Positions 17,574 to 25,988 of a stretch of 64,000 nucleotides of DNA are shown piece by piece. The translations under genes were made by a program, and so were the position numbers. Each line of letters begins with the position of its first letter. Within the stretch, counting starts at the first letter, position 1. The DNA is taken from contig CAMCXA010000003.1 in assembly GCA_945883115.1 (NCBI GenBank), forward strand, positions 26,266 through 90,265. Reading direction: 5' to 3'. The notes under the pieces were generated by a model that worked only from the letters and a program-made list of their open reading frames with translations, was not told the DNA's origin and made no database searches. Source of the stretch: Alsobacter soli. GTDB lineage: Bacteria; Pseudomonadota; Alphaproteobacteria; Rhizobiales; Beijerinckiaceae.

Positions 17574-17708
17574 GTGAAGCGGACTTATCAACCGAGCAAG
17601 CTGGTGCGCAAACGGCGCCATGGTTTTCGTGCCCGTATGGCTACCAAAGGTGGCCAGAAGGTAATTGCCGCTCGGCGCGCGCGTGGTCGCAAGCGCCTGT
17701 CGGCCTGA
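17574..17708 (+). CDS. rpmH: 50S ribosomal protein L34
   Basis: Forty-four-residue basic protein starting with GTG and the invariant [18 protein letters not shown], ending in ARGRKRLSA. Length and sequence are those of bacterial L34, a component of the large ribosomal subunit that sits near the 23S rRNA core. It is followed by rnpA and yidC in the order found in nearly all bacteria. GAGAAG upstream serves as ribosome-binding site. A phenylalanine at position 18 of the typical HGFRARM block is present; nothing is unusual. Confidence 0.97.
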   Translation: MKRTYQPSKLVRKRRHGFRARMATKGGQKVIAARRARGRKRLSA

Positions 17709-17733
17709 TATCGGGCGCTCGGTGGGCGCACAG

Positions 17734-18159
17734 ATGAAACACGTTCGTTCCATTCTCTTGTCGGACCTTTTCGCCCGCCGTGCGGACGGAGAGAAACCCC
17801 GCGCCATGCAACGTGCCGATTTTAAGGCAGTGTCAAAAGGTCGGCGCTATTCGTCCGAGATGCTCACGCTGCAGGCGGATGCCCGCTCTGACCAGTCGGG
17901 CGAGCCTCGCTTCGGCTTTGTGTTGACCAAGAAGACAGGCAATGCCGTCGAACGAAATAGAATGCGCCGCCGTCTGCGGGCAGCTATCCGCGAGACAAAA
18001 GCGCTAGCAGGTTCTGAACCGAATGATTTTGTGATTGTCGGTCGGCGTGCTTTGTTAACGGCGCCTTTTAATAGCATCCTCTCCGAATTGACGCAGGGAT
18101 TGTCCCGCGTCAGACCACGATCATCGTCTCCCGTTTCCTCTCAGAAAGATCGGCACTGA
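17734..18159 (+). CDS. rnpA: Ribonuclease P protein component
   Basis: Basic protein of 141 residues that assists the RNase P RNA in tRNA 5' maturation. The diagnostic RNR block reads GNAVERNRMRRRLRAAIRE near residues 70-88, and RADFKAVSKGRR and FGFVLTKKTG precede it. Start choice is uncertain: ATG 17734 follows GGTGGG, while ATG 17806 (MQRADF) would give a length nearer the family average; an earlier in-frame codon at 17665 would overlap rpmH. The gene lies between rpmH and yidC with almost no gap before yidC, as usual. Confidence 0.93.
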   Translation: MKHVRSILLSDLFARRADGEKPRAMQRADFKAVSKGRRYSSEMLTLQADARSDQSGEPRFGFVLTKKTGNAVERNRMRRRLRAAIRETKALAGSEPNDFVIVGRRALLTAPFNSILSELTQGLSRVRPRSSSPVSSQKDRH

Positions 18160-18163
18160 AGCC

Positions 18164-19963
18164 ATGCAGGACAGCAAAAATCTCATCCTCGCCATAGCGC
18201 TTTCGCTGGCTGTGCTTTTGGGCTGGCAATATTATTTTGGCACGCCGATGGTCGATCAACAGATGAAGCTTGCCCAACAGGCTGCCCAGTCTCCCGATGG
18301 AACCCCGAATGTTACCGGGCAGGCCGGTGTGGTCGTTCCGGGGCAAGCAACAGCAACTTCTTTTACCTCGCGGGACGAGGCGATTGCCGCAGGCCCACGC
18401 ATCAAGATTGATACGCCTAAATTGTCGGGCTCGATTGCGCTTACGGGTGGCGATATTGATGATATCTCCCTGAAAACCTACCGCGAGACAGTTAACCCTT
18501 CGTCAGCCAATATTGTTCTTCTGTCGCCAAACGGATCTCCGAACGCTTATTTCACGCGATTCTTTTGGCTCGCTGCTGCGGGCTCAAAAGCGACTTTGCC
18601 TTCTGTCAATACCGTATGGAATGCCGATCGCACGACCTTGACGCCGGCGGAGCCTGTCACGCTGACTTGGGATAATGGCGAGGGCCTGCTCTTCAAGCGT
18701 ACCATCTCGGCTGATGACGGCTATATGCTGACGATTTCCGATGTGGTGGAAGCGACGGGAACAGGGGAAACCACATTGGTGCCCTACAGTGTTATCCGCC
18801 GTTTCAATAAGCCATATGTGGAGGGAACCTACGTTCTCCATGAAGGCTTTGTCGGCGTATTGGGTGAGCAGGGCTTGCAGGAAGTCACCTATGACAATGT
18901 GGACAAAGCAAACCCTGTTGCGGCAGGAACCGGCAAGGGAACAGATTTCAAGGCTGCTATAGGTGGGTTCGCAGGCATTACCGACAAATACTGGGCGGTC
19001 GCGCTGATCCCTGATCAGACTACCCCGTTTGATGCAACATTCCAGAGCCTCGACGGTCCTGCCAAGATCTATCAGGCGGATGTGTTGCTCCAACCTTTGA
19101 CGGTGAAGGCAGGCGCGCCGATCCAGACCTCGAAGAAGCTTTTTGTTGGTGCGAAGGAAGTCAAAGCGGTAGACGGCTATGCGGCATTGTTCGGAATCAA
19201 GAATTTTGATCTGTTGATTGATTGGGGCTGGTTCTATTTCTTCACCAAGCCATTGTTCCACATGATGGAATTCTTCTTCCACTGGACTGGCAATTTCGGT
19301 TTTGCGATCCTTATCGTCACGGTTCTTGTTAAAGCGGCCTTTTACCCGCTCGCAAACAAGAGCTATGCTTCTATGGCGAAGATGAAGGCAGTTCAACCGC
19401 AAATGACCCTGATCCGTGAACGTTTTGCCGAAGATAAGGTTCAGCAGCAAAAAGAACTGATGGACTTGTACAAGAAAGAGAAAATCAACCCGATCGCGGG
19501 TTGTTGGCCGATGCTCGTCCAGATTCCGGTGTTTTTTGCACTATACAAGGTGCTCTATGTCACCATCGAAATGCGCCATGCGCCCTTCATCGGCTGGGTT
19601 CACGATCTAGCGGCGCCTGATCCGACGTCATTGTTCAATCTCTTCGGTTTGATCCCTTGGACACCGCCCGCCATGCTGATGATCGGCATCTGGCCGCTGA
19701 TCATGGGCGTCACCATGTGGGTGCAGATGCAAATGAACCCCGCGCCTGCCGATCCGATCCAGAAAACCATGTTCGCCTGGATGCCAGTGATCTTCACCTT
19801 CATGCTTGGTACCTTCCCGGCAGGTCTCGTGATTTACTGGACGTGGAACAATGCTTTGTCGGTTTCCCAGCAATACCTGATCATGAAGCGGCATGGCGTG
19901 AAGGTCGAACTTTGGGATAATCTGGGCGCAACTTTTGGCAAGCTTTTCAGCAAAAAGGCCTGA
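18164..19963 (+). CDS. yidC: Membrane protein insertase YidC
   Basis: Inner-membrane insertase of 599 residues that integrates membrane proteins with or after SecYEG. Seen: an N-terminal membrane anchor (about 6-24), a large periplasmic domain (about 60-350), then the five-segment Oxa1-type core from FGFAILIVTVLVKAAFYPL to the end. The hydrophilic-groove positive residue is Lys in VLVKAAFYP, where enterobacteria have Arg. The coiled loop KSYASMAKMKAVQPQM is conserved. The gene starts four bases after rnpA and is followed by engB after three bases, so all are probably one transcript. Confidence 0.96.
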   Translation: MQDSKNLILAIALSLAVLLGWQYYFGTPMVDQQMKLAQQAAQSPDGTPNVTGQAGVVVPGQATATSFTSRDEAIAAGPRIKIDTPKLSGSIALTGGDIDDISLKTYRETVNPSSANIVLLSPNGSPNAYFTRFFWLAAAGSKATLPSVNTVWNADRTTLTPAEPVTLTWDNGEGLLFKRTISADDGYMLTISDVVEATGTGETTLVPYSVIRRFNKPYVEGTYVLHEGFVGVLGEQGLQEVTYDNVDKANPVAAGTGKGTDFKAAIGGFAGITDKYWAVALIPDQTTPFDATFQSLDGPAKIYQADVLLQPLTVKAGAPIQTSKKLFVGAKEVKAVDGYAALFGIKNFDLLIDWGWFYFFTKPLFHMMEFFFHWTGNFGFAILIVTVLVKAAFYPLANKSYASMAKMKAVQPQMTLIRERFAEDKVQQQKELMDLYKKEKINPIAGCWPMLVQIPVFFALYKVLYVTIEMRHAPFIGWVHDLAAPDPTSLFNLFGLIPWTPPAMLMIGIWPLIMGVTMWVQMQMNPAPADPIQKTMFAWMPVIFTFMLGTFPAGLVIYWTWNNALSVSQQYLIMKRHGVKVELWDNLGATFGKLFSKKA

Positions 19964-19966
19964 ACC

Positions 19967-20620
19967 ATGGCAGCGGGAGATGATGCCCGCTTCCTTGAAG
20001 CGGGCCGGTTGATTTTTGCAGGCGAGGCCGATTTCAAATGGGCCGCGGACAAATTCGAGTCGTTACCGCCGATCGGCGATATCGAGATCGCCTTTGCCGG
20101 CCGCTCCAATGTCGGAAAATCCAGCCTTGTCAACGCGCTCACGGGCCGGAACGCGCTTGCACGCACGTCGCATACACCGGGCCGTACGCAATTGCTGAAT
20201 TTCTTCGATATCGGCGGGCATTTCACGCTCGTCGACATGCCCGGCTATGGCTATGCGGCAGTTTCCAAGGCGAAGGTTGAAGCTTGGACCAAGACAATCC
20301 GTGCTTATTTGCGGGGGCGCCCGACACTCGCGCGTGTTTTTGTGTTGATTGACGCACGCCACGGTATCAAGCCTATCGATGCAACCTTGTTCGCGCTGCT
20401 TGATGAAACGGCCGTCAGTTATGCTCTCGTGCTCACCAAAGCCGACGAGGTTAAACAGGCTGATCTTCCCGCCCGGATCGAAGCCACGCAGGCCGCGATT
20501 GCACGGCGCCCCGCGGCCTATCCGCAGGTATTTCTTACCTCGAGCCATACGGGCCTTGGCATTCCCGAACTGCGTGCCTCAGTCGCCCGCTTGCTGGCGG
20601 AACGCGACGGAGGGCGATAA
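19967..20620 (+). CDS. yihA: Ribosome biogenesis GTP-binding protein EngB (YihA/YsxC)
   Basis: GTPase of 217 residues needed for late assembly of the 50S subunit. G1 is GRSNVGKSSLVNALTG (about 46-61), G2 lies in SHTPGRTQ, G3 is DMPGYG, and G4 is TKAD. The EngB signature LNFF precedes G3. Length fits the family (about 200-220). It follows yidC closely and is followed by a DUF423 gene after three bases, the usual neighbourhood in Hyphomicrobiales. Confidence 0.95.
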   Translation: MAAGDDARFLEAGRLIFAGEADFKWAADKFESLPPIGDIEIAFAGRSNVGKSSLVNALTGRNALARTSHTPGRTQLLNFFDIGGHFTLVDMPGYGYAAVSKAKVEAWTKTIRAYLRGRPTLARVFVLIDARHGIKPIDATLFALLDETAVSYALVLTKADEVKQADLPARIEATQAAIARRPAAYPQVFLTSSHTGLGIPELRASVARLLAERDGGR

Positions 20621-20623
20621 ACC

Positions 20624-20998
20624 ATGCGCAGCCTCGAAAAACTTCTCGCCATTCTTGCGGCACTGCTCGGCTTCTTTGGCGTCATGCTCGCCGCAGCCTC
20701 TGCCCATCTCGCGCCCGGGACATCGCTTGGCTCGGCAGCACTTATCCTTCTTACACAAGCACCTGCCGTGCTTGCGGTGCTGGCAGCAGTCCGGACAGGT
20801 CTGTTCGGTCGATCGTTCGGTTTTCTTGGGGCGCTCGCGCTTGTTGTTGGCTCGGTGCTATTTGCGGGGGGCATAACTATGCGGCTCCTGACATCACTAA
20901 GCCTGCCCGCAATGCTAGCGCCCATTGGCGGCACCTTGCTGATCGCTGGTTGGCTTCTCTTGTTTTTATCCGGAATTTTTGCGCTTCGCCGCCGTTGA
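20624..20998 (+). CDS. DUF423-like small membrane protein
   Basis: Protein of 124 residues with four predicted membrane segments (about 6-28, 39-58, 66-86 and 96-118). The pattern AHLAPG near the first segment, FAGGI in the third and APIGGTLLIAGWLLL in the last resembles the DUF423/YgdD family, although the usual GAFGAHGL block is degenerate. The function of that family is unknown. GAGGG upstream of the ATG is a good ribosome-binding site, and the gene appears to be the last of the rpmH-yidC-engB run. Confidence 0.6.
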   Translation: MRSLEKLLAILAALLGFFGVMLAAASAHLAPGTSLGSAALILLTQAPAVLAVLAAVRTGLFGRSFGFLGALALVVGSVLFAGGITMRLLTSLSLPAMLAPIGGTLLIAGWLLLFLSGIFALRRR

Positions 20999-21069
20999 CC
21001 CCGCGACAGACCGGGGCGATTCAGCTAAACGCTGTTTGAAATCAAATTACCGAAACGAGGGAGTCGATC

Positions 21070-21957
21070 ATGGCTGCACCCGATCCGCATGAACAGGCCG
21101 AGATTCTGGTTCACGCTTTGCCGCATATGCTGCGCTATGATGATGCCACCGTCGTCGTGAAATATGGCGGGCATGCCATGGGGGACGAGCAGGTTGCCCG
21201 CGACTTCGCCAAGGACATGATCCTGCTCGAGCAATCCGGTGTGAACCCGGTTGTCGTCCATGGCGGCGGTCCGCAAATCGGCGCGATGCTCGCGCGGCTG
21301 AACATCAAGAGCGAGTTTGCTGCCGGCCTGCGCGTGACCGACAAGGCAACCATGGATGTCGTTGAAATGGTTCTCGCGGGCCTCATCAACAAGCAAATTG
21401 TCGGCTTCATCAATAATGAGGGTGGACGAGCGATTGGCTTGTGCGGGAAAGACGGCAATATGGTCACAGCCCGCAAAGTCACACGGACGGTTTTTGATGA
21501 TACAACCAAGCTCGAAACCGAAATTGATCTCGGCTTTGTCGGCGAACCGGCCTCCGTTGACAGCCGCGTTCTCGAGGCTCTGCTGGGTCGCGAACTCATT
21601 CCCGTTCTCGCACCCGTGTGCAATGGTGTCGATGGCCAGACCTATAATGTGAATGCGGATACTTTTGCCGGTGCGATTGCGGGCGCGCTGAAAGCCAAGC
21701 GCCTCTTGTTCCTGACGGACGTGCCGGGCGTGCTCGACAAGCAAAAAAATCTTATTCCCGAACTCACTGTCGATCAGGTTCGTTTGCTGATCGCCGATGG
21801 TACGATCACGGGTGGTATGATCCCGAAGGTCGAGACATGCATTTACGCGCTGGAACAAGGCGTCGAGGGCGTTGTCATTCTTGATGGAAAAGTGCCGCAT
21901 TCGGTCTTGCTGGAGCTTCTGACCGATCACGGCGCAGGGACGTTGATCACACGTTGA
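21070..21957 (+). CDS. argB: N-acetylglutamate kinase
   Basis: Second enzyme of arginine synthesis: phosphorylates N-acetyl-L-glutamate with ATP in the cytoplasm. The 295-residue protein shows the family blocks [62 protein letters not shown] and [10 protein letters not shown]. Length and the N-terminal extension [15 protein letters not shown] suggest the hexameric, arginine-inhibited type; this is inferred from related enzymes. GAGGGAG precedes the ATG. Its position after engB and before a HAD nucleotidase is conserved in Hyphomicrobiales. Confidence 0.96.
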   Translation: MAAPDPHEQAEILVHALPHMLRYDDATVVVKYGGHAMGDEQVARDFAKDMILLEQSGVNPVVVHGGGPQIGAMLARLNIKSEFAAGLRVTDKATMDVVEMVLAGLINKQIVGFINNEGGRAIGLCGKDGNMVTARKVTRTVFDDTTKLETEIDLGFVGEPASVDSRVLEALLGRELIPVLAPVCNGVDGQTYNVNADTFAGAIAGALKAKRLLFLTDVPGVLDKQKNLIPELTVDQVRLLIADGTITGGMIPKVETCIYALEQGVEGVVILDGKVPHSVLLELLTDHGAGTLITR

Positions 21958-22034
21958 AAGACGAATGGAAAGCGTTAAGCCTTCTGCGCGACAATGAAGC
22001 ATCCTGTCCTATTCGGGAGTTTCGATAATCGCCC

Positions 22035-22766
22035 ATGAATGATGCATCATCAACCTTGAGTCCAAATTCACCGGCCGATGTGCAAAAAGCCTTCGCCGAT
22101 GTCACGGTCTGGATTTTTGATCTCGATAACACGCTGTATCCTCCGGAATCCGCCCTTTGGCCGCAGGTCGATGAGCGGATCACGCTATACCTTGGCGATC
22201 TCTTCGGAATTGACGGAATTTCTGCCCGTGCACTCCAGAAATACTATTACCGCCGCTATGGAACCACGCTGAAGGGCCTGATGGACGAATATGATGTCCC
22301 GCCCAAGGAATTCCTCGATTTCGCCCATCAAATTGATCTGTCGCTCCTTGCGCCTGATCCTGATCTCGGTGACGCAATTGCAGCGCTACCGGGTCGCAAA
22401 CTCATTCTCACGAACGGATCAACCGCGCACGCCAGAAACGTCGCGGGTAAGCTCGGTATTGTCCATCATTTTGAGGCCATTTTCGATATTGTTGACGCCG
22501 ATTTCACACCAAAGCCCGAAGAGGCAACCTATGTGAAGTTTCTCGACAAATACCAGATTGATCCCTCTCGTGCGGCCATGTTCGAGGATTTGGCGAAAAA
22601 CCTGGTCGTTCCATACCAGCTTGGCATGCGGACCGTGTTGATCCTGCCAAAGGTTTTTGACACGTTTCGCGAAGCGGACGAGCAGGCCCCTGTGGAGGAA
22701 CCGCACATTCATTTCATGACATCCGACCTGACCGCGTTTTTAAGAGACGTTCTCGGCAATCAGTAA
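22035..22766 (+). CDS. HAD-family pyrimidine 5'-nucleotidase
   Basis: Haloacid-dehalogenase hydrolase of 243 residues related to yeast Sdt1 and bacterial pyrimidine 5'-nucleotidases. Motif I is WIFDLDNTLYPP with nucleophile Asp33, motif II LILTNGS, and the acidic motif IV is MFEDLAKN. It likely dephosphorylates pyrimidine or modified nucleoside monophosphates; substrate specificity cannot be read from the sequence. In related genomes this gene is directly followed by dapD. Here mqsRA and an oxidase gene lie between. Confidence 0.85.
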   Translation: MNDASSTLSPNSPADVQKAFADVTVWIFDLDNTLYPPESALWPQVDERITLYLGDLFGIDGISARALQKYYYRRYGTTLKGLMDEYDVPPKEFLDFAHQIDLSLLAPDPDLGDAIAALPGRKLILTNGSTAHARNVAGKLGIVHHFEAIFDIVDADFTPKPEEATYVKFLDKYQIDPSRAAMFEDLAKNLVVPYQLGMRTVLILPKVFDTFREADEQAPVEEPHIHFMTSDLTAFLRDVLGNQ

Positions 22767-22842
22767 TGGTGAGTGTTTCAGTCAAATTATAACTTGATCG
22801 CCCATAATTCAATTTGTAAACCGAAAGCGGCATTGACAAAAC

Positions 22843-22855
22843 AACCTTTAAGGTT
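22843..22855. promoter_or_regulatory. MqsA-type palindromic operator upstream of mqsR
   Basis: AACCT-TTA-AGGTT is a perfect inverted repeat ending six bases before the mqsR ATG. The E. coli MqsA operator has the same AACCT-N-AGGTT arms. The only ribosome-binding site for mqsR (AAGG at 22850-22853) lies inside it, so bound antitoxin would cover the translation start region of the gene as well as repress transcription. A further GTAAACC (22816-22822) matches GGTTTAC (22852-22858) as an inverted repeat. Confidence 0.75.
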
Positions 22856-22861
22856 TACGTC

Positions 22862-23164
22862 ATGAATGATAAGAAGAAAGCAACTCACGATCTCGCCGCT
22901 TTCAAATCGGCATTTTTTAACCATCGCGCAATAACGAAAACGGCTGCTCGATCTGCGCTGACTTTAGGCTATTCTGTTTCTGATGTTGTTGAAATCGTTG
23001 AATATCTTCAAAGAAAGCATTTTTTCAAGTCGATGACGAGTTCTTTTGACCATCGGCAATGGCAGGATGTATATCACCTGCCCTTTGACGACAGGTTACT
23101 CTATATCAAATTTACCGACGCGATTGTTACCGAGTTCATCCTGTTATCGCTGAAGGAGAAGTAG
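22862..23164 (+). CDS. mqsR: MqsR-family mRNA interferase toxin
   Basis: Toxin of 100 residues, close to the 98 of E. coli MqsR. That ribosome-independent RNase cuts mRNA at GC-containing triplets. The C-terminal half is recognisable: FFKSMTSSFDHRQWQDVYHL, LYIKF and LSLKEK. The residues reported as active in E. coli (Lys56, Gln68, Tyr81, Lys96) correspond to Lys56, Gln68, Tyr81 and Lys98, so the toxin looks intact. Toxin-first gene order and a one-base gap to the antitoxin are as in the E. coli pair. An MqsA-type palindrome precedes the gene. Lower GC than the flanking housekeeping genes hints at acquisition. Confidence 0.88.
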   Translation: MNDKKKATHDLAAFKSAFFNHRAITKTAARSALTLGYSVSDVVEIVEYLQRKHFFKSMTSSFDHRQWQDVYHLPFDDRLLYIKFTDAIVTEFILLSLKEK

Positions 23165-23165
23165 A

Positions 23166-23573
23166 ATGTCTTCAATCAAGACGATGGTTCATCCGGAAAC
23201 CGGCGCAACACTACGACGTTCTCGGAGTATTGAAACCGTTACATACATGGGAATTTCGAAGCAGGTTGAAATTGAAGGATGGTTTCCGGATGACGGGGGT
23301 GATGGTGTGCTTATTGGCGAGGATTCGGCACCTCTAGACGCGGTATTGGCGGAAATGAAGTTTGAATATCTCAAACGAACTCAGGCGTTAGCAAAAAACA
23401 TACGCGCTTCAACTGGGCTCACGCAGCGCGACGCAAGCCTTCTGCTTACGGGTTCGCCAAACAGCTTCTCGAAATATGAGCGTGGCGTAGCACAGCCGAG
23501 CTGGCCAACCTATCTTCTGATGAAGCTGATTGATCGCGATCCTGCGCTCATCAATACCATACGGACCGCCTGA
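23166..23573 (+). CDS. mqsA: MqsA-like antitoxin lacking the zinc cysteines
   Basis: Antitoxin of 135 residues, similar in length to E. coli MqsA (131). The C-terminal XRE-type domain is clear (about 68-130): TGLTQRDASLLLTGSPNSFSKYERGVAQP, followed by LLMKLIDRDPALINTIR. In canonical MqsA the N-terminal toxin-binding domain holds zinc with two CxxC pairs. Here the corresponding places read MVHPETG and WFPDDGGDG, and the whole protein has no cysteine. The N-terminal domain therefore must fold without that zinc site. The operator upstream keeps the MqsA sequence, in agreement with a conserved DNA-binding domain. Confidence 0.82.
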   Translation: MSSIKTMVHPETGATLRRSRSIETVTYMGISKQVEIEGWFPDDGGDGVLIGEDSAPLDAVLAEMKFEYLKRTQALAKNIRASTGLTQRDASLLLTGSPNSFSKYERGVAQPSWPTYLLMKLIDRDPALINTIRTA

Positions 23574-23652
23574 TCCCGCCATTCAGCGTGACACGCCCAG
23601 CAGCGCTTGGTAGAACACGTGCATCTGCACTTTCAAGCGAGCATAACTTCCA

Positions 23653-24981
23653 GTGCACTCTGTCACGCGCATCCCCTCCGACACCGAGCTCCCGAAACGC
23701 GCCTCTGTTGTTGTGATCGGTGGCGGCATTGCGGGCATTACGACAGCGCTTGAGCTTACGGAGCGCGGACTTGATGTTGTCGTCGTCGAGAAGGGCGAAA
23801 TCGCAGCAGAGCAATCAGGGAGAAATTGGGGATGGTGCCGGCAGATGGGCCGTGATCCCCGCGAAATTCCGTTGATCCGGATCTCGCTTGGTCTTTGGGA
23901 TGGCATGAATAAACGCATTGGTGGTGAAACCGGCTTCAACCGCTGCGGCATTCTCTATCTCTGCGATACGGATACCCGTCTGGCCGCGAAGCAGAAATGG
24001 TTCGAGGACAATGCTCGTCCTGCGGGGCTGAGCACCCGGATAATCGGGAGCCGTGAAATTGACGAGCTTGTACCTGGCGGCGTAAAGCCCTGGAAGGGCG
24101 CTCTATACACCCCGGATGACGGCCGGGCCGAGCCCCTCATCGCCGTGCCTGCCATGGCACGAGGTGCGCGGCGCAAGGGGGCCAAAATTTTTACGAACTG
24201 TGCCGCACGCGGGCTCGAAACCTCCGCTGGTCGCGTATCTGCTGTTGTCACGGAAAAAGGCGTCATTGCGTGCGATGCCATTGTTTTGGCAGGCGGCGCT
24301 TGGTCGCGTCGCTTTTGCCATAATCTTGGAATCTCTCTGCCACAATTGACCGTTGTAAACTCCGCGATGCGGACGGAACCGCTTGAAACGGGGATCAATG
24401 CAAGCTGCTCGGGCGCAGGATTTGCATTCAGAAAGCGGATGGATGGCGGGTACACGATAACTCACAATCACCTGTCCGTTGCGGACATAACTCCCGACTC
24501 ATTTCGGCTCTTCACTCAGTTCCTGCCTGCTTTGTTGATGGACTGGAAGGGGTTGAGACTTCGCCTTGGTAAGGAATTTCTTGACGAGGCTCGTCTCGGA
24601 CGACGCTGGGCACTTGATCAGGTATCTCCTTTCGAGCAGGTCAGGATACTCAGTCCGGAGCCGGTCAATACCATTCTCGATGAAGCCGCTGCTTCCCTCA
24701 AAGCCCACTATCCGGCCTTCACGTCGATGAAGATTGCCGAGCGCTGGGCAGGAGCGATTGACGCCACGCCCGATGCCGTGCCGATCATCTCCAGGGTTGG
24801 ACAGCTGGAAGGATTCCACCTTGCGACCGGCTTTTCGGGTCATGGCTTCGGGCTTGGCCCAGGAGCCGGTAAGCTGATGGCAGAACTTGTGACCGGCGAA
24901 ACACCATCGGTTGATCCATCGCCCTTTCGATATTCCCGCTTCTTCGACGGATCCAATCCACGACCGATTACCGGTCTTTGA
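23653..24981 (+). CDS. FAD-dependent amine/amino-acid oxidoreductase (DAO family)
   Basis: Flavoprotein of 442 residues. The N-terminal dinucleotide fold reads VVVIGGGIAGITTALELTERG with the acidic end VVVVEKG, then the SGRNWGWCRQMGRD block common in this oxidase branch. The C-terminal FAD contact is GFHLATGFSGHGFGLGPGAG. The fold belongs to the DAO group (sarcosine, glycine and gamma-glutamylputrescine oxidases). The substrate is probably a secondary amine or D/N-substituted amino acid, but nothing in the sequence decides it. GTG start. It lies alone between mqsA and dapD, where related genomes usually have no gene. Confidence 0.8.
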   Translation: MHSVTRIPSDTELPKRASVVVIGGGIAGITTALELTERGLDVVVVEKGEIAAEQSGRNWGWCRQMGRDPREIPLIRISLGLWDGMNKRIGGETGFNRCGILYLCDTDTRLAAKQKWFEDNARPAGLSTRIIGSREIDELVPGGVKPWKGALYTPDDGRAEPLIAVPAMARGARRKGAKIFTNCAARGLETSAGRVSAVVTEKGVIACDAIVLAGGAWSRRFCHNLGISLPQLTVVNSAMRTEPLETGINASCSGAGFAFRKRMDGGYTITHNHLSVADITPDSFRLFTQFLPALLMDWKGLRLRLGKEFLDEARLGRRWALDQVSPFEQVRILSPEPVNTILDEAAASLKAHYPAFTSMKIAERWAGAIDATPDAVPIISRVGQLEGFHLATGFSGHGFGLGPGAGKLMAELVTGETPSVDPSPFRYSRFFDGSNPRPITGL

Positions 24982-25060
24982 AGTATTCTGCGTCACTCAT
25001 GGCGCTACCCGATCATTCAGGGCGTCGCGAGATGCGTATCAAAACGTCTGCAGGATGACA

Positions 25061-25094
25061 CAAGCGAAATGCGTGACAGCCTGCATTTCACTTG
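25061..25094. repeat. Inverted repeat upstream of dapD
   Basis: Twelve-base arms at 25061-25072 and 25083-25094 (CAAGCGAAATGC against GCATTTCACTTG) match at 11 positions around a 10-base loop. The element ends 46 bases before dapD. It may be an operator or an mRNA leader hairpin. It does not resemble a lysine riboswitch, which is far larger. Confidence 0.35.
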
Positions 25095-25140
25095 CTAAGG
25101 AAACATTGAATTTCAACCCGTATCAACCGGACCTCTCACA

Positions 25141-25983
25141 ATGTCGCACGCCCAACTGGAAACCATCATCAATGCCGCCTGGGAGAGGCGCACCGAGCTT
25201 TCTCCTGCCACGAAAGGCGAGGTCGCCGAGGCCGTCTCCGAGTCCATCCGCTTGCTCGACTCCGGTACACTTCGGGTAGCAACCAAGGAAGCTGACGGCT
25301 GGGTAACTCATCAATGGCTGAAAAAGGCCGTGTTGCTCTCTTTCCGCCTCAACGACAATGTCCTCATGTCGGGTGGACCTGCGGGCTCCGCCTGGTGGGA
25401 CAAGGTTCCGTCGAAGTTTGAAGGCTGGGGCGCTGAAGAATTTTCGAAAGCCGGTTTTCGTGCTGTGCCGAATTGCACCGTGCGCCGCGGCGCCTATATC
25501 GCACCGAATGCGATCCTGATGCCGTCCTTCGTCAATATTGGCGCTTATGTTGATACGGGAACCATGGTGGATACATGGGTAACGGTCGGCTCCTGCGCCC
25601 AGATCGGCAAGAATGTGCATCTTTCCGGCGGCGTCGGCATTGGCGGCGTGTTGGAGCCGGTTCAGGCCGGCCCGACGATCATCGAAGATAATTGCTTCAT
25701 CGGCGCGCGCTCTGAAGTCGTTGAAGGCGTCGTGGTCGGTGAGGGGTCGGTCATCTCGATGGGCGTGTTTATTGGCCAGTCGACCAAGGTGATTGATCGC
25801 GAAACGGGTGAAGTCTTCATGGGCCGTGTGCCGCCATATTCCGTCGTCGTCTCAGGTTCGATGCCCGGCAAACCGCTACCTGATGGCACAATGGGCCCGT
25901 CGCTCTATTGCGCGGTCATCGTCAAGCGCGTCGATGCCAAGACACGAGCGAAGACGGGAATTAATGAGTTGTTGCGGGATTAA
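25141..25983 (+). CDS. dapD: Tetrahydrodipicolinate N-succinyltransferase
   Basis: Enzyme of the succinylase branch of lysine/diaminopimelate synthesis, transferring succinyl from succinyl-CoA to tetrahydrodipicolinate. The 280-residue protein has an N-terminal helical part and a left-handed beta-helix of hexapeptide repeats (about 110-240), with [42 protein letters not shown] turns visible as separate short repeats. The active-site residues in the MVDTW and [11 protein letters not shown] areas are conserved. dapE follows after five bases. Length fits DapD (about 275-285). Confidence 0.96.
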   Translation: MSHAQLETIINAAWERRTELSPATKGEVAEAVSESIRLLDSGTLRVATKEADGWVTHQWLKKAVLLSFRLNDNVLMSGGPAGSAWWDKVPSKFEGWGAEEFSKAGFRAVPNCTVRRGAYIAPNAILMPSFVNIGAYVDTGTMVDTWVTVGSCAQIGKNVHLSGGVGIGGVLEPVQAGPTIIEDNCFIGARSEVVEGVVVGEGSVISMGVFIGQSTKVIDRETGEVFMGRVPPYSVVVSGSMPGKPLPDGTMGPSLYCAVIVKRVDAKTRAKTGINELLRD

Positions 25984-25988
25984 GACAT

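Noticed and set aside
25000..25140. Lysine riboswitch upstream of dapD
   Set aside because: Only a simple 12-base-arm hairpin is present; the five-helix lysine aptamer would need more sequence and its conserved core is not seen.
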